A DNA stretch of 64,000 nucleotides from Oxalobacteraceae bacterium OTU3CAMAD1. GTDB lineage: Bacteria; Pseudomonadota; Gammaproteobacteria; Burkholderiales; Burkholderiaceae_D. Where the stretch lies: positions 5,828,001 to 5,892,000 of the forward strand of contig CP099650.1 of the NCBI GenBank assembly GCA_024123915.1, read 5' to 3'. Under the pieces are notes generated by a model. That model had not been told where the DNA came from. It searched no databases and saw only the letters and a list, made by a program, of their open reading frames with translations. This document shows, one piece after another, positions 48,596-57,487 of the stretch; within the stretch, counting starts at the first letter, position 1, and every line of letters begins with the position of its first letter. A program made the position numbers and the translations under genes.

Positions 48596-48880
48596 TCAGC
48601 AATTGTTGATGACGACGTCGATCCGCTTGTGCACGTCCTCGCCGAAGGCCAGGAATTCACGCATTTCCTCCGGCCGTGAGACGTCCAGCGCGAACCACTC
48701 CGCCGAGCCGCCGGCGTTGCGGATCTCCGTCACCAGTGCGTGCAGCTTGGCGGAGCGGCGCGCGCCGAGCACCACGTGATGGCCTTCGCCGGCGAGCTGG
48801 CGCGCCGTGGCAGGACCGCTGCCCCGGCTGGCGCCGGCAATCAGAATCACCTTTCGCTTGGTGTGTGCAACAGCAGTCAT
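48596..48880 (-). pseudogene. Truncated short-chain dehydrogenase/reductase (remnant)
   Basis: Only the first 94 residues of an SDR remain, where about 240 are expected. The Rossmann start KRKVILIAGASRGSGPATAR (dinucleotide-binding G-x3-G-x-G) and VSRPEEMREFLAFGEDVHKR are present, and the frame stops right after IDVVINNC; the usual continuation NNAG, the catalytic Ser and the YxxxK motif are missing. The 3' end is 13 bp from the TetR stop codon, so a deletion or insertion joined the TetR/MFS pair to it. AraC genes of the type found just upstream are commonly divergent from such SDR genes. Confidence 0.8.
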
Positions 48881-49070
48881 GATGCGGTCCTTTCAATGGC
48901 AATAAAACCAGCATGCATCATACGAACATCCGGCTTTGCTGCGAATGCACATGTCTATGTGTTTCTTGCCTAATCCTATACATCGACGATAGCCCCGTAG
49001 CCATCGCGGCCGCTTTGATGGATCATTCCTATTCGCCACCGTATTTTTGGAAGGACTTGAATTGGAACGG

Positions 49071-49967
49071 ATGATCGCGCTGCACACCAGCCTGGCCAAG
49101 CACGACGGCTACACCGAGACGGCGCTCGAAGACGTGCGCCTGACCCGCGCCACGCAAAGCGTGACGAAGGCGCCGGCCATGTCCGACCCCTGCATCGCCA
49201 TCGTGCTACAAGGCCGCAAGCGCGCCCACTTCGGCGACGACGTGCTGCAGTTCGACGCCGAGCACTACCTGGTGGTCGCCATCCCCACGCCATTCATCAG
49301 CGCCACCGAGGCGTCGGTCGAGGAACCGTTCATGGGCCTGGTCATCCGCGTCGATCGCACCACGCTGGCCGACCTGATGTTCGCCATCGACCAGACCGCC
49401 AACGAGGTGCCGGCCATGCCCAAGGGGATGATGACCACGCGGATGGACGAGCGCCTGCGCGGAACCGTGCTGCGCCTGCTGGAGGCGCTGAGCTGCCCGC
49501 TGGAGGCGCGCGTGCTCGGGCCGGCCATCGTGCGCGAAATCTGCTTCCGCGTGCTGATGGGCGAGCAAGGGGCGGCGATGCGCGCCGCGCTGACCAGCCA
49601 GGGCCAGTTCGGCCGTATCGCCAAGGCGCTGCGCCGCATCCACGCCGATTGCGCGGCCGACATGGACGTCGGCATGCTGGCTGCCGAGGCCAGCATGAGC
49701 GTACCGGCCTTCCACGTGCACTTCAAATCGGTGACGCACTGTTCGCCGATCCAGTATCTGAAATCGGCGCGGCTGCACCAGGCGCGGCTGCTGATGGCGC
49801 GCAGCGACATGACGGCGCAGGCGGCATCGGCCCAGGTGGGCTACGAAAGCCCGTCACAGTTCAGCCGCGAGTTCAAGCGCTACTTTGGGCGCAGTCCCGG
49901 CGAGGAGGCCGAGGCGGTGCGCCGCATGCTGGCGCCCCAGCCGGCGGAAACGGCAAGGTTGCCGTAA
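49071..49967 (+). CDS. AraC family transcriptional regulator (AraC_N type)
   Basis: About 298 residues. The N-terminal domain (SVTKAPAMSDPCIAIVLQGR, then AEHYLVVAIPTPFISATEAS) matches the AraC-type N-terminal arm found in regulators of oxidoreductase genes. The C-terminal DNA-binding domain has two helix-turn-helix units, MDVGMLAAEASMSVPAFHVH and AQVGYESPSQFSREFKRYFG. Start choice is uncertain: ATG 49071, or TTG 49062 with AAGGA six bases before it. The natural divergent partner is the truncated SDR gene. Confidence 0.88.
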   Translation: MIALHTSLAKHDGYTETALEDVRLTRATQSVTKAPAMSDPCIAIVLQGRKRAHFGDDVLQFDAEHYLVVAIPTPFISATEASVEEPFMGLVIRVDRTTLADLMFAIDQTANEVPAMPKGMMTTRMDERLRGTVLRLLEALSCPLEARVLGPAIVREICFRVLMGEQGAAMRAALTSQGQFGRIAKALRRIHADCAADMDVGMLAAEASMSVPAFHVHFKSVTHCSPIQYLKSARLHQARLLMARSDMTAQAASAQVGYESPSQFSREFKRYFGRSPGEEAEAVRRMLAPQPAETARLP

Positions 49968-50051
49968 AGATAATTTAAGCGTAGGATGCAGGGCGGATGC
50001 ATTGCAAATAAATCAATGCCGCCACTTCCAGTCCCAACCTTAAGGAACTTT

Positions 50052-50570
50052 ATGCGACTCTTGATTATCGCGGCGGCCGCGTTCGCCATTGCCGGCCCAT
50101 CGTTTGCGGCCCCGTTCGAACCTGGCGTTTATCTCGGCGTCTCCGGCGGACGCGCGTCGGTCTCGTCCCAATACGCGGACAACAGCAGCGACTTTTCAGT
50201 CGGCGGCGCGATCGGCTACCAGTACACCCCCAACTTCGGCTTCGACGTCTACACACGCGGCCTGAGCCTCAATCCGTTCCGTGGCATGTACACCGAGGCA
50301 GGTTACTATCCGGATCGCACCTTTGGCATCGCCGTCCAGGGCACGGTACCGCTCAACGAGCGCTTAAGCCTGTTCGGCCGCGCCGGCGTCGGCCGTACCT
50401 CGATGCACGCCACCCGCAGCGATATGCCCGACCGCGACGAGACCGATCCGATGGTCGGCGTCGGCATCAGCTACGCCTTCAACCGCCACTGGTCGATCGG
50501 CGCGGACGTTAGCTATCTGACCAAAACGGAAGTCTCGCTGTATTCGTTCGGCGCGCGCTTCAATTTCTAG
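50052..50570 (+). CDS. Small outer-membrane beta-barrel protein
   Basis: A 172-residue protein with a signal peptide (MRLLIIAAAAFAIAGPSFA) and an eight-strand-type barrel: GVYLGVSGGRASVSSQYADN, SVGGAIGYQYTPNFGFDVYT, then SIGADVSYLTKTEVSLYSFG. It ends ARFNF with the C-terminal Phe needed for barrel insertion. It resembles the OmpX/OmpA-N-terminal fold; ligand unknown. AAGGA sits five bases before the start. Its TAG shares CTAG with the stop codon of the convergent LysR gene. Confidence 0.82.
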   Translation: MRLLIIAAAAFAIAGPSFAAPFEPGVYLGVSGGRASVSSQYADNSSDFSVGGAIGYQYTPNFGFDVYTRGLSLNPFRGMYTEAGYYPDRTFGIAVQGTVPLNERLSLFGRAGVGRTSMHATRSDMPDRDETDPMVGVGISYAFNRHWSIGADVSYLTKTEVSLYSFGARFNF

Positions 50571-51472
50571 GCGCAACCGCGCACGATCCACTCGCTCAGG
50601 CTGTCGAGCGCTTCCCACGGCTCGCGGCCGTGGGGACGCAGCAGGAAATAACCGCGCCGCGTGCTCAGCGCCGGCGCCGGCAGCGTGACCAGCTGACCGT
50701 CCCGCACCAACTCATCGACCAACGGACGCCAGCCCAGCGCCACGCCGTGCCCGGCGATCGCCGCCTGGATCAACAACGGGTAATTGCCCAGGGTGAGGCT
50801 CGGAATATCGCCGCCGTCGGGCAGCCCCTGCAGCCGCGCCCAGTCCTGCCAGGTCATCCAGCGGTTTTGGCCGCCCCCACCCAAATGCAGCAACGGCAAG
50901 CGCAGCACGTCGGCGGACGCGCCGCCCGCTTGCGCATGCCGCTCCAGCCAGGCCGGCGCGCAGACCGGCACCACCAGCTCCGGCAAGATCTGCCGCGCAT
51001 CGCAGCCGGGCCATTGGCCGTCGCCGAACGAGATCGCCAGATCCACCGCCTCGCCACGGATGTCGAACGCGTTTTGCGAAGTGACGATGCGCACGTCGAG
51101 CTCGGGTCGCAACTCCTGAAACGCCGCCAGACGCGGCATCAGCCAGAACTGCGCGAAGGCGAAATCGGTCGCCACCGTCACCACTTGCCGGGTGCGCCGC
51201 GCGCGCAGCTTGTCGACGGCCACATGGATCGCCGCCAGATGATCGCGCACCGCCTCGTGCAAGGTGACACCGTCGGCCGTCAACGTCACGCCGCGATGGG
51301 CGCGCTTGAACAGGGGCGTGCCCAAATCCTTTTCCAGCGCGGCGATGCGCTGGCTGACGGCCGGCTGGCTGGTGCCGAATTCCTCCGCCACCAGCGTGAA
51401 GTTCAGGTGCCGCACCGCCGATTCGAAGAACACCAAACTGTGCAGCGGGACGCCTTGATGTGGATTAGCCAT
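50567..51472 (-). CDS. LysR-type regulator of choline-sulfate utilization
   Basis: A 301-residue LysR protein. The winged helix is in FFESAVRHLNFTLVAEEFGT and SQPAVSQRIAALEKDLGTPL; the effector domain contains VVTVATDFAFAQFWLMPRLA and a GcvA-like end (GHGVALGWRPLVDELVRDGQ). It is divergent from betC with a 175-bp gap, and its sequence and position fit the choline-sulfate utilization transcription factor family that accompanies betC-choXWV. It probably senses choline, choline-O-sulfate or betaine; the ligand is inferred. Confidence 0.85.
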   Translation of the reverse strand: MANPHQGVPLHSLVFFESAVRHLNFTLVAEEFGTSQPAVSQRIAALEKDLGTPLFKRAHRGVTLTADGVTLHEAVRDHLAAIHVAVDKLRARRTRQVVTVATDFAFAQFWLMPRLAAFQELRPELDVRIVTSQNAFDIRGEAVDLAISFGDGQWPGCDARQILPELVVPVCAPAWLERHAQAGGASADVLRLPLLHLGGGGQNRWMTWQDWARLQGLPDGGDIPSLTLGNYPLLIQAAIAGHGVALGWRPLVDELVRDGQLVTLPAPALSTRRGYFLLRPHGREPWEALDSLSEWIVRGCA

Positions 51473-51647
51473 AAATTTTTCTTATGTTCCGATAATTTAT
51501 TCTGCCCTCAAGACGCTGAATTTGCAAAGGAATTCTCAAATTCATACATAAGCGCGGTTTATATTATCCGAATATGAATATGCAAATTGATACGTTCATA
51601 ATTTTCGGCCGGCATCGCAGAATGCGTGCATCGAACCATTTACGCAG
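51473..51647. promoter_or_regulatory. Intergenic control region of the choline-sulfate cluster
   Basis: An AT-rich gap between divergent lysR and betC. TTATCCGAATATGAATATGC (about 51565-51584) and TTCTTATGTTCCGATAAT (51479-51496) contain related TTATCCGA/TCCGATAA half-sites, plausible LysR binding sites near each promoter. No gene is seen. Confidence 0.4.
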
Positions 51648-53213
51648 ATGCCCCTTATGCAGCCTTCCCAGCCCGCTTTACAACCGAATATCCTGATCCT
51701 GATGGCCGACCAACTGACCGCGCGTGCCTTGGCTGCATACGGTAATTCGGTCACCTCGACGCCGCAGATCGACGCCCTCGCCGCCGCCGGCGTGGTCTTC
51801 GATTCGGCCTATTGCAATTCGCCGCTGTGCGCGCCGTCACGCTATGCGCTGATGACCGGCACCCTGCCGTCGGCCAACGGCGGCTACGACAACGCCGCCG
51901 CACTGTCCTCCGAGGCGGTGACGTTCGCCCATTACCTGCGCCACGCCGGCTACCGCACCATCCTCTCGGGCAAGATGCACTTTTGCGGCGCCGACCAGTT
52001 GCACGGCTTCGAGGAACGCCTGACGACCGACATCTATCCCGCCGACTTCGGCTGGACGCCGGACTGGACGCAACCGGACGCGCGCCCGGACTGGTATCAC
52101 AACATGTCGTCGGTGATCGACGCCGGCCACTGCGCGCGCAGCAACCAGCTCGATTTCGACGACGAGGTCGTGTTCGCCGCGCGCCAGAAACTGTTCGACC
52201 TCGCCCGCGATCCCGACCGCAGACCGTTCTGCATGACGGTGGCGATGACGCACCCGCACGACCCCTACGCCATCTGCTCGCCGTACTGGGAGCAATACGG
52301 CGATGACGAGATCGACATGCCGCGCGTGCCCGAGGCGCCGGCCGGCGAGGACCCGCATTCGCGCCGCCTGCGCGCCGTGATCGGCCTGGACCAGACGCCG
52401 GTCACGCTGGAGCAGACGCGCCGCGCGCGCCGCGCCTACTACGGCGCCATCTCGTATGTCGACGAGCAAATCGGCGTGCTGCTGCGCGCGCTGCGCGAAT
52501 CTGGCCAAGCCGACGACACCGTCATCATTGTCACCTCCGACCACGGCGACATGCTGGGCGAACGCGGCCTCTGGTACAAGATGAACTTCTTCGAACCGGC
52601 CAGCCGCGTGCCGCTGATTGTCCATGCGCCGCAACGGTTCCAGCCGCATCGCGTGGCCGAGTCGGTGTCGCTGGTCGATCTGCTGCCGACCTTGCTCGAC
52701 CTGGCACGCGATGGCGCGACGCCGCCGGCGGGTGCGGCATTCCCGCTCGACATCGCCGGTCGCAGCCTGCTGCCGCACCTGAACCAACGCGGCGGCCACG
52801 ACGGCGTAGTGGCCGAGTATCTGGCCGAGGGCGCGCTGGCGCCCATCGTCATGCTGCGCCGGGGCGCCTGGAAATTCATCCACTCGCCGGCCGATCCCGA
52901 CCAGCTCTACCACCTCGGCGACGATCCCGACGAGTTGCACAACCTGGCATCGAACCCGGCCAGCGCCGACGTGCTGGCCGGGTTCCGCGCCGACACCGTG
53001 CGGCGCTGGGACTTGCCGGCGCTGCACGGCCAAGTGCTGGCCAGCCAGGCGCGCCGGCGCTTTATCGGCGCCGCCAACGCGCTCGGCGTCCATCACGCGT
53101 GGGATTACGAGCCGCCGCGCGACGCCAGCAAACGCTACATCCGCAACCATCTCGACCTCGACGCGCTGGAAGCCAGGGCGCGCCTGTCCGCCCGACCAGG
53201 AGCCGACGCATGA
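51648..53213 (+). CDS. betC: Choline-sulfatase
   Basis: A 521-residue type I sulfatase that hydrolyses choline-O-sulfate to choline and sulfate. The formylglycine signature is CNSPLCAPSRYALMTG (Cys61-Ala-Pro-Ser-Arg65, to be oxidised to formylglycine); metal ligands lie in NILILMADQLTARALAAYG and in VTSDHGDMLGERGLWYKMNF. The C-terminal domain of choline sulfatases is present (RRWDLPALHGQVLASQARRR). No signal peptide, so it acts in the cytoplasm after uptake. Two ATGs (51648, 51657) are possible starts. Its stop overlaps choX (ATGA), coupling substrate cleavage to choline transport genes. Confidence 0.94.
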   Translation: MPLMQPSQPALQPNILILMADQLTARALAAYGNSVTSTPQIDALAAAGVVFDSAYCNSPLCAPSRYALMTGTLPSANGGYDNAAALSSEAVTFAHYLRHAGYRTILSGKMHFCGADQLHGFEERLTTDIYPADFGWTPDWTQPDARPDWYHNMSSVIDAGHCARSNQLDFDDEVVFAARQKLFDLARDPDRRPFCMTVAMTHPHDPYAICSPYWEQYGDDEIDMPRVPEAPAGEDPHSRRLRAVIGLDQTPVTLEQTRRARRAYYGAISYVDEQIGVLLRALRESGQADDTVIIVTSDHGDMLGERGLWYKMNFFEPASRVPLIVHAPQRFQPHRVAESVSLVDLLPTLLDLARDGATPPAGAAFPLDIAGRSLLPHLNQRGGHDGVVAEYLAEGALAPIVMLRRGAWKFIHSPADPDQLYHLGDDPDELHNLASNPASADVLAGFRADTVRRWDLPALHGQVLASQARRRFIGAANALGVHHAWDYEPPRDASKRYIRNHLDLDALEARARLSARPGADA

Positions 53214-54217
53214 ATTACGCATCCCCACAGAACCGTCTTCATACGGCGCACCGCTCCATTCGCCGCGCCGCCACCACGCTGGCCGCGCTGGCCGCCGCCG
53301 CCGTCATGATCGCCGCGATCGCCGACACCGCCCGCGCCGCCGAACCCGAATCCTGCCGCGCTGTACGCATGGCCGATCCCGGCTGGACCGACATCGGCGC
53401 CGCCAATGCGCTGGCCGGCATCGTCCTCGAAGCGCTCGGCTACGAACAAAAGGTGCTGCCGCTGTCGGTGCCGATCACCTACGCAGGCTTGCAAAAAGGC
53501 CAGATCGACGTCTTCCTCGGCAACTGGATGCCGGCCCAGCGTCAGCTGGTCGACCCGCTACTGAAGGCCGGCACCATCGACTTCCTGCACGCCAACCTGC
53601 CGGGCGCCAAGTTCACGCTGGCCGTGCCGGACTACGTGGCGCGCGCCGGCGTGCGCACCTTCAGCGACCTGGCCAAACACGCCGACAAGTTCGACCGCAA
53701 AATCTATGGCATCGAATCGGGCGCGCCGGCCAATCAATCCATCAAGAAAATGCTGGCTGCCCAAAGCTACGGCCTCGCCGGTTGGACCCTGGTCGAGTCG
53801 AGCGAACAAGGCATGCTGAGCCAAGTGGCCCGCAAAGGCCGCAACGCCGAATGGATCGTGTTCCTCGCCTGGGAACCGCACCAGATGAACAATACCTACA
53901 AGCTAGTCTACCTCGACGGCGACGACCTGTATTTCGGACCGAAATTCGGCAGCGCCAGCGTCAACACTGTGGCGCGCCGTGGCTACCGCGCGGCCTGCCC
54001 CAACGTCGGCCGGCTGTTCGCCCAGATCGAATTCAGCGCGCCGCTCGAACACGCCATCATGGCCGATATGCTCGACAAGAAGCAGCCTGCGCGGACCGCC
54101 GCCCTGCGCCAATTGCGCGCCCGGCCCGAGCTGGTGAACGCCTGGCTGGCGGGCGTCACCACCCGCGCCGGCGGCGACGCCGCGTCCGCCGTGCGCGCCC
54201 GCCTGGCCCAGCCTTGA
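53210..54217 (+). CDS. choX: Choline ABC transporter periplasmic substrate-binding protein
   Basis: A 335-residue protein with a long twin-Arg-like or Sec signal peptide ending near DTARAA. The mature start CRAVRMADPGWTDIGAANAL and IDVFLGNWMPAQRQLVDPLL are typical of ChoX (OpuAC family), including aromatic residues that cage the trimethylammonium group (Trp in DPGW and GNW, further aromatics in WEPHQMNNTYKLVYL). It should deliver choline to ChoVW. The start at 53210 is fixed by overlap with betC; the longer frame from 53099 is a betC shadow. Confidence 0.93.
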   Translation: MNYASPQNRLHTAHRSIRRAATTLAALAAAAVMIAAIADTARAAEPESCRAVRMADPGWTDIGAANALAGIVLEALGYEQKVLPLSVPITYAGLQKGQIDVFLGNWMPAQRQLVDPLLKAGTIDFLHANLPGAKFTLAVPDYVARAGVRTFSDLAKHADKFDRKIYGIESGAPANQSIKKMLAAQSYGLAGWTLVESSEQGMLSQVARKGRNAEWIVFLAWEPHQMNNTYKLVYLDGDDLYFGPKFGSASVNTVARRGYRAACPNVGRLFAQIEFSAPLEHAIMADMLDKKQPARTAALRQLRARPELVNAWLAGVTTRAGGDAASAVRARLAQP

Positions 54218-54255
54218 TTTCCCCATCTCTTCATCCACTACCGCCGGAGCCACCG

Positions 54256-56490
54256 ATGCGACACGCACTGCGATTCAAACCCCTTCACCTTCTCGTGTTG
54301 CAGGCGCTGGCCTGCTCCGCCCAAGCCTACGCGGCGGCCGACCCGGCCCCGATCGCCGCCACCACCGATACGCCGATCGAAACCGTGTTCGTGCAGGGAC
54401 AAGGCCGCCAGGTACAAAACATCACGCGCAAGGATCTGGCCGAGGCCATCCCCGGCACCAGTCCGCTCAAGACGTTGGAGAAGTTACCGGGCGTATCGTT
54501 CCAGTCTGCCGATCCATTCGGCGCCTACGAGTGGTCGGCGCACATCTCCATCCGTGGCTTCAGCCAGAACCAGCTGGGGTTCACCCTGGACGACATTCCG
54601 CTCGGCGACATGAGCTACCGCAACCACAACGGCCTGCACATCAGCCGCGCCATCTCGTCCGAAAATGTCGGCAACGTTACGGTGTCGCAAGGCACGGGCG
54701 CGCTCGGCACGGCGTCGACCAGCAATCTGGGCGGCACCGTCAGCTTCACCACGCGCGGGCCGACCGACGTTGCCGGCGCCACCTTGGCGCAAACGCTGGG
54801 CAGCGACAGCACGTCGCGCACTTTCGTCCGCTACGACACCGGCCTGCTGCCGACCGACACCAAAGCCTACTTGTCGCTGACGCGCCAGCGCGCCGAAAAA
54901 TGGAAAGGCGACGGCGGCCAGGACCAGAACCAGTTCAATTCCAAGGTCGTGCAAAAACTGGGCGCCAGCCAGTTGAGCGCCTTCTTCAATTACTCCGAGC
55001 GCGACGAGACCGACTACCAGGACTTGTCGTTCGACAGCGTGCGCCGGCTCGGCTACAAATGGGACAACTACGCGCCCGACTGGCAGCGCGCGGTCGCGGC
55101 CGCACAGGGCGTCTATAGCGGCGGCGTCAACAATCTCGACGATGCCTATTACCTGGGGCGCGGCTTGCGCAACGACTGGCTCGGCGGCGTCGCGCTGGAG
55201 TGGAATCCAAGCGATACCTTGCGCTTGAAAACCACTGTCTACGATCACCGCAACCACGGCGAAAGCCATTGGTACACGCCATACACGCCGTCGTCGGCCA
55301 TCGTGCCGATCTCGGTGCGGGCGCAAACCTACGCCATCGACCGCACCGGCGTGGTCAGCGATTTGACGTGGGAGGTGGGCAATCACACCCTTACGGCTGG
55401 CGTCTGGGGCGAGCGCAGCGTGCACCGCTGGTCGCGCGCCTTCTTCGCCGTCAATGGTCCCGAAAGCACCGACCACTTCCTCGACAATCCGTTCTCGACG
55501 GTGATCGCCCAGCGCTTCGTCAGCAAGACCACGCAGCTGTATTTGCAGGACAGTTTCGCGGTGCTGGACGACAAGCTCAAGCTCAGCTACGGCTTCAAGA
55601 GCACCAAGGCGCGCATCGACGGCGACAATCAGATCGGCGGGCGCGCCGGCGGCAAGCTGGAGGCGTCGAAAAAATTCCTGCCGCAGGCCGGCCTGACCTA
55701 TGCGTTGACCGACCGCGAGGAATTGTTCTCGTCGTGGGCCAAAAACATGAACGCCTACCAGGCAGGCGCCGACGGTCCGTTCTCGCAGACGCAAGCGGCA
55801 TTCGACCTGAGCGCCGGCAAAGTCAAGCCGCAGACCTCCACCACGGTCGACCTCGGCGTGCGCTCGCGACGCGGTCCGCTGCAGGCGTCGCTGGCGCTGT
55901 ACGCGGCCGACTTCAAGAACCGGCAGTTGAATGTGGCGACCTGCACCGGCATCGTCGGTTGCCCGACCACCTTGGCCAACGTGGGCAAGGTAGAGACCAA
56001 GGGACTGGAAGCGGCGCTGGACTGGAAGATCGCGCGTGAATGGGCCTGGTTCAATTCCTTCACCTACAACGACTCCACCTACAAGCAGGCGCCGGTGTAC
56101 TACGAGGGCGCCACACCAATCAACGTCAACGGCAAGCGCGTCGTCGACGCGCCGAAAGTGCTGTTCAACACCGAAGTGTCATATGAACACGCCGGCTGGT
56201 TCGCGCGCGCCGACGCCAAATATACGGGAAAACGCTACTACACCTATCTCAACGACAGCCCGGTGCCGTCGTTCTGGCTGGCAAACCTGAGCGGGGGCTA
56301 CAAGCTCGGCAACATCGGGCCGTTCAAGAGCGCGTCGCTGCAGTTGAACGTGACCAATGTGTTCGACAAGCGCTACTTCGCCACCATCGGCACCAATGGC
56401 TTCGCCAGCAGCGACCCGTCGGGCGGTTTCGCCACCATGCTGGCCGGAGCTCCGCGCGCCGCCTTCCTGACCCTGAACGGCAAGCTGTAA
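54256..56490 (+). CDS. TonB-dependent outer-membrane receptor within the choline cluster
   Basis: A 744-residue receptor: signal peptide ending near AQAYAAA; plug domain with ITRKDLAEAIPGTSPLKTLE, LPGVSFQSADPFGAYEWSAH, ISIRGFSQNQLGFTLDDIPL and the GTASTSNLGGTVSFTTRGP block; then a 22-strand-type barrel with the TonB-receptor ending LNVTNVFDKRYFATIG. The terminus LTLNGKL lacks the usual aromatic last residue. It lies 38 bp after choX and 24 bp before choV in one operon, which suggests import of choline-O-sulfate or a choline-containing compound across the outer membrane. The start at 54256 has GGAG; the frame upstream is a choX shadow. Confidence 0.92.
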   Translation: MRHALRFKPLHLLVLQALACSAQAYAAADPAPIAATTDTPIETVFVQGQGRQVQNITRKDLAEAIPGTSPLKTLEKLPGVSFQSADPFGAYEWSAHISIRGFSQNQLGFTLDDIPLGDMSYRNHNGLHISRAISSENVGNVTVSQGTGALGTASTSNLGGTVSFTTRGPTDVAGATLAQTLGSDSTSRTFVRYDTGLLPTDTKAYLSLTRQRAEKWKGDGGQDQNQFNSKVVQKLGASQLSAFFNYSERDETDYQDLSFDSVRRLGYKWDNYAPDWQRAVAAAQGVYSGGVNNLDDAYYLGRGLRNDWLGGVALEWNPSDTLRLKTTVYDHRNHGESHWYTPYTPSSAIVPISVRAQTYAIDRTGVVSDLTWEVGNHTLTAGVWGERSVHRWSRAFFAVNGPESTDHFLDNPFSTVIAQRFVSKTTQLYLQDSFAVLDDKLKLSYGFKSTKARIDGDNQIGGRAGGKLEASKKFLPQAGLTYALTDREELFSSWAKNMNAYQAGADGPFSQTQAAFDLSAGKVKPQTSTTVDLGVRSRRGPLQASLALYAADFKNRQLNVATCTGIVGCPTTLANVGKVETKGLEAALDWKIAREWAWFNSFTYNDSTYKQAPVYYEGATPINVNGKRVVDAPKVLFNTEVSYEHAGWFARADAKYTGKRYYTYLNDSPVPSFWLANLSGGYKLGNIGPFKSASLQLNVTNVFDKRYFATIGTNGFASSDPSGGFATMLAGAPRAAFLTLNGKL

Positions 56491-56514
56491 ACGCCACCTT
56501 CGAGAAAGCATGCC

Positions 56515-57486
56515 ATGTCCAACGTTAAAGTCTCACTGCGCAATGTCTGCAAGGTGTTCGAGTCGAGTCCCGCGGCCGCGCTTGACGATGTCTCGCTCGA
56601 CATTGCCGAAGGTGGCATCTGCGTGCTGATGGGATTGTCGGGTTCGGGTAAGTCGACCTTGCTGCGCACCATCAACGGCCTGGCGCCGCCGTCGAGCGGC
56701 CAGGTGCTGATCGACGGCGTCGACCTGAACCGCCTGGCGCCGCGCCAGTTGCAGCAACTGCGGCGCGAGACGATGGGCATGGTGTTCCAGTCGTCCGCGC
56801 TGTTTCCGCATCGAAGTGTGATCGACAACGCCGCCTTTGGCCTGGAGATCGCCGGTGTCGGACGGGCGGAGCGGCACCGGCGCGCGTCGGCCATGCTGGA
56901 ACAGGTCGGGCTGCTGGCGCATGCGCAACAGTACCCTCATCAGCTGTCCGGCGGCATGCGCCAGCGGGTCGGCCTGGCGCGCGCGCTGGCGGTGGACCCG
57001 GCGCTGCTGCTGATGGACGAGGCGTTCTCCGCGCTCGATCCGCTCAAGCGCCGCGAAATGCAGGAGTTGCTGCTGGCCTTGCAGCGCGAGCGGCGTCGCA
57101 CCATTGTGTTTGTGTCGCACGACATCGATGAAGCGTTGCATCTTGGCGACCAGATCGCCCTGCTGCGTGGTGGCCGCCTGGTTCAGCAAGGTACCTCGCG
57201 TGAACTGTTGAGCAATCCGGTCAACGACCACGTGCGCGAATTCTTCCACAGCGCCGATACGTCCAGCCATTTGCTCGCGACCGACCTGATCGATCACGAA
57301 GCGGTGGCCACGCCGGCGCCCGAGCAGCCCAGCGTCGCCGCCGATGCGAGGCTGAGCGAATTGATACCGCGACTGACTGCTTATCAGATGCCATTGACCG
57401 TGCGCGACGCCAGCGGTGTGGCGTTGGGGCTGATCACCGCCGCCAGCGCGCTGCGCATCATCTCGCGCGCCAGCGCACGGGGCTGA
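56515..57486 (+). CDS. choV: Choline ABC transporter ATP-binding protein
   Basis: A 323-residue ATPase of the ProV/OpuAA type. Walker A LMGLSGSGKSTLLRTINGL, Q-loop VFQSSALFPHRSVIDNAAFG, signature HQLSGGMRQRVGLARALAVD and Walker B LLLMDEAFSALDPLKRREMQ are intact, with H-loop VSHDIDEAL. A C-terminal regulatory tail (about 240-323) is short compared with full ProV. It is followed after 1 bp by choW. Gene order here is X-receptor-V-W rather than the common X-W-V. Confidence 0.93.
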   Translation: MSNVKVSLRNVCKVFESSPAAALDDVSLDIAEGGICVLMGLSGSGKSTLLRTINGLAPPSSGQVLIDGVDLNRLAPRQLQQLRRETMGMVFQSSALFPHRSVIDNAAFGLEIAGVGRAERHRRASAMLEQVGLLAHAQQYPHQLSGGMRQRVGLARALAVDPALLLMDEAFSALDPLKRREMQELLLALQRERRRTIVFVSHDIDEALHLGDQIALLRGGRLVQQGTSRELLSNPVNDHVREFFHSADTSSHLLATDLIDHEAVATPAPEQPSVAADARLSELIPRLTAYQMPLTVRDASGVALGLITAASALRIISRASARG

Positions 57487-57487
57487 C

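Noticed and set aside
53782..54255. 158-residue N-terminal extension of the TonB receptor
   Set aside because: It overlaps choX in another frame, and a proper signal peptide begins at 54256.
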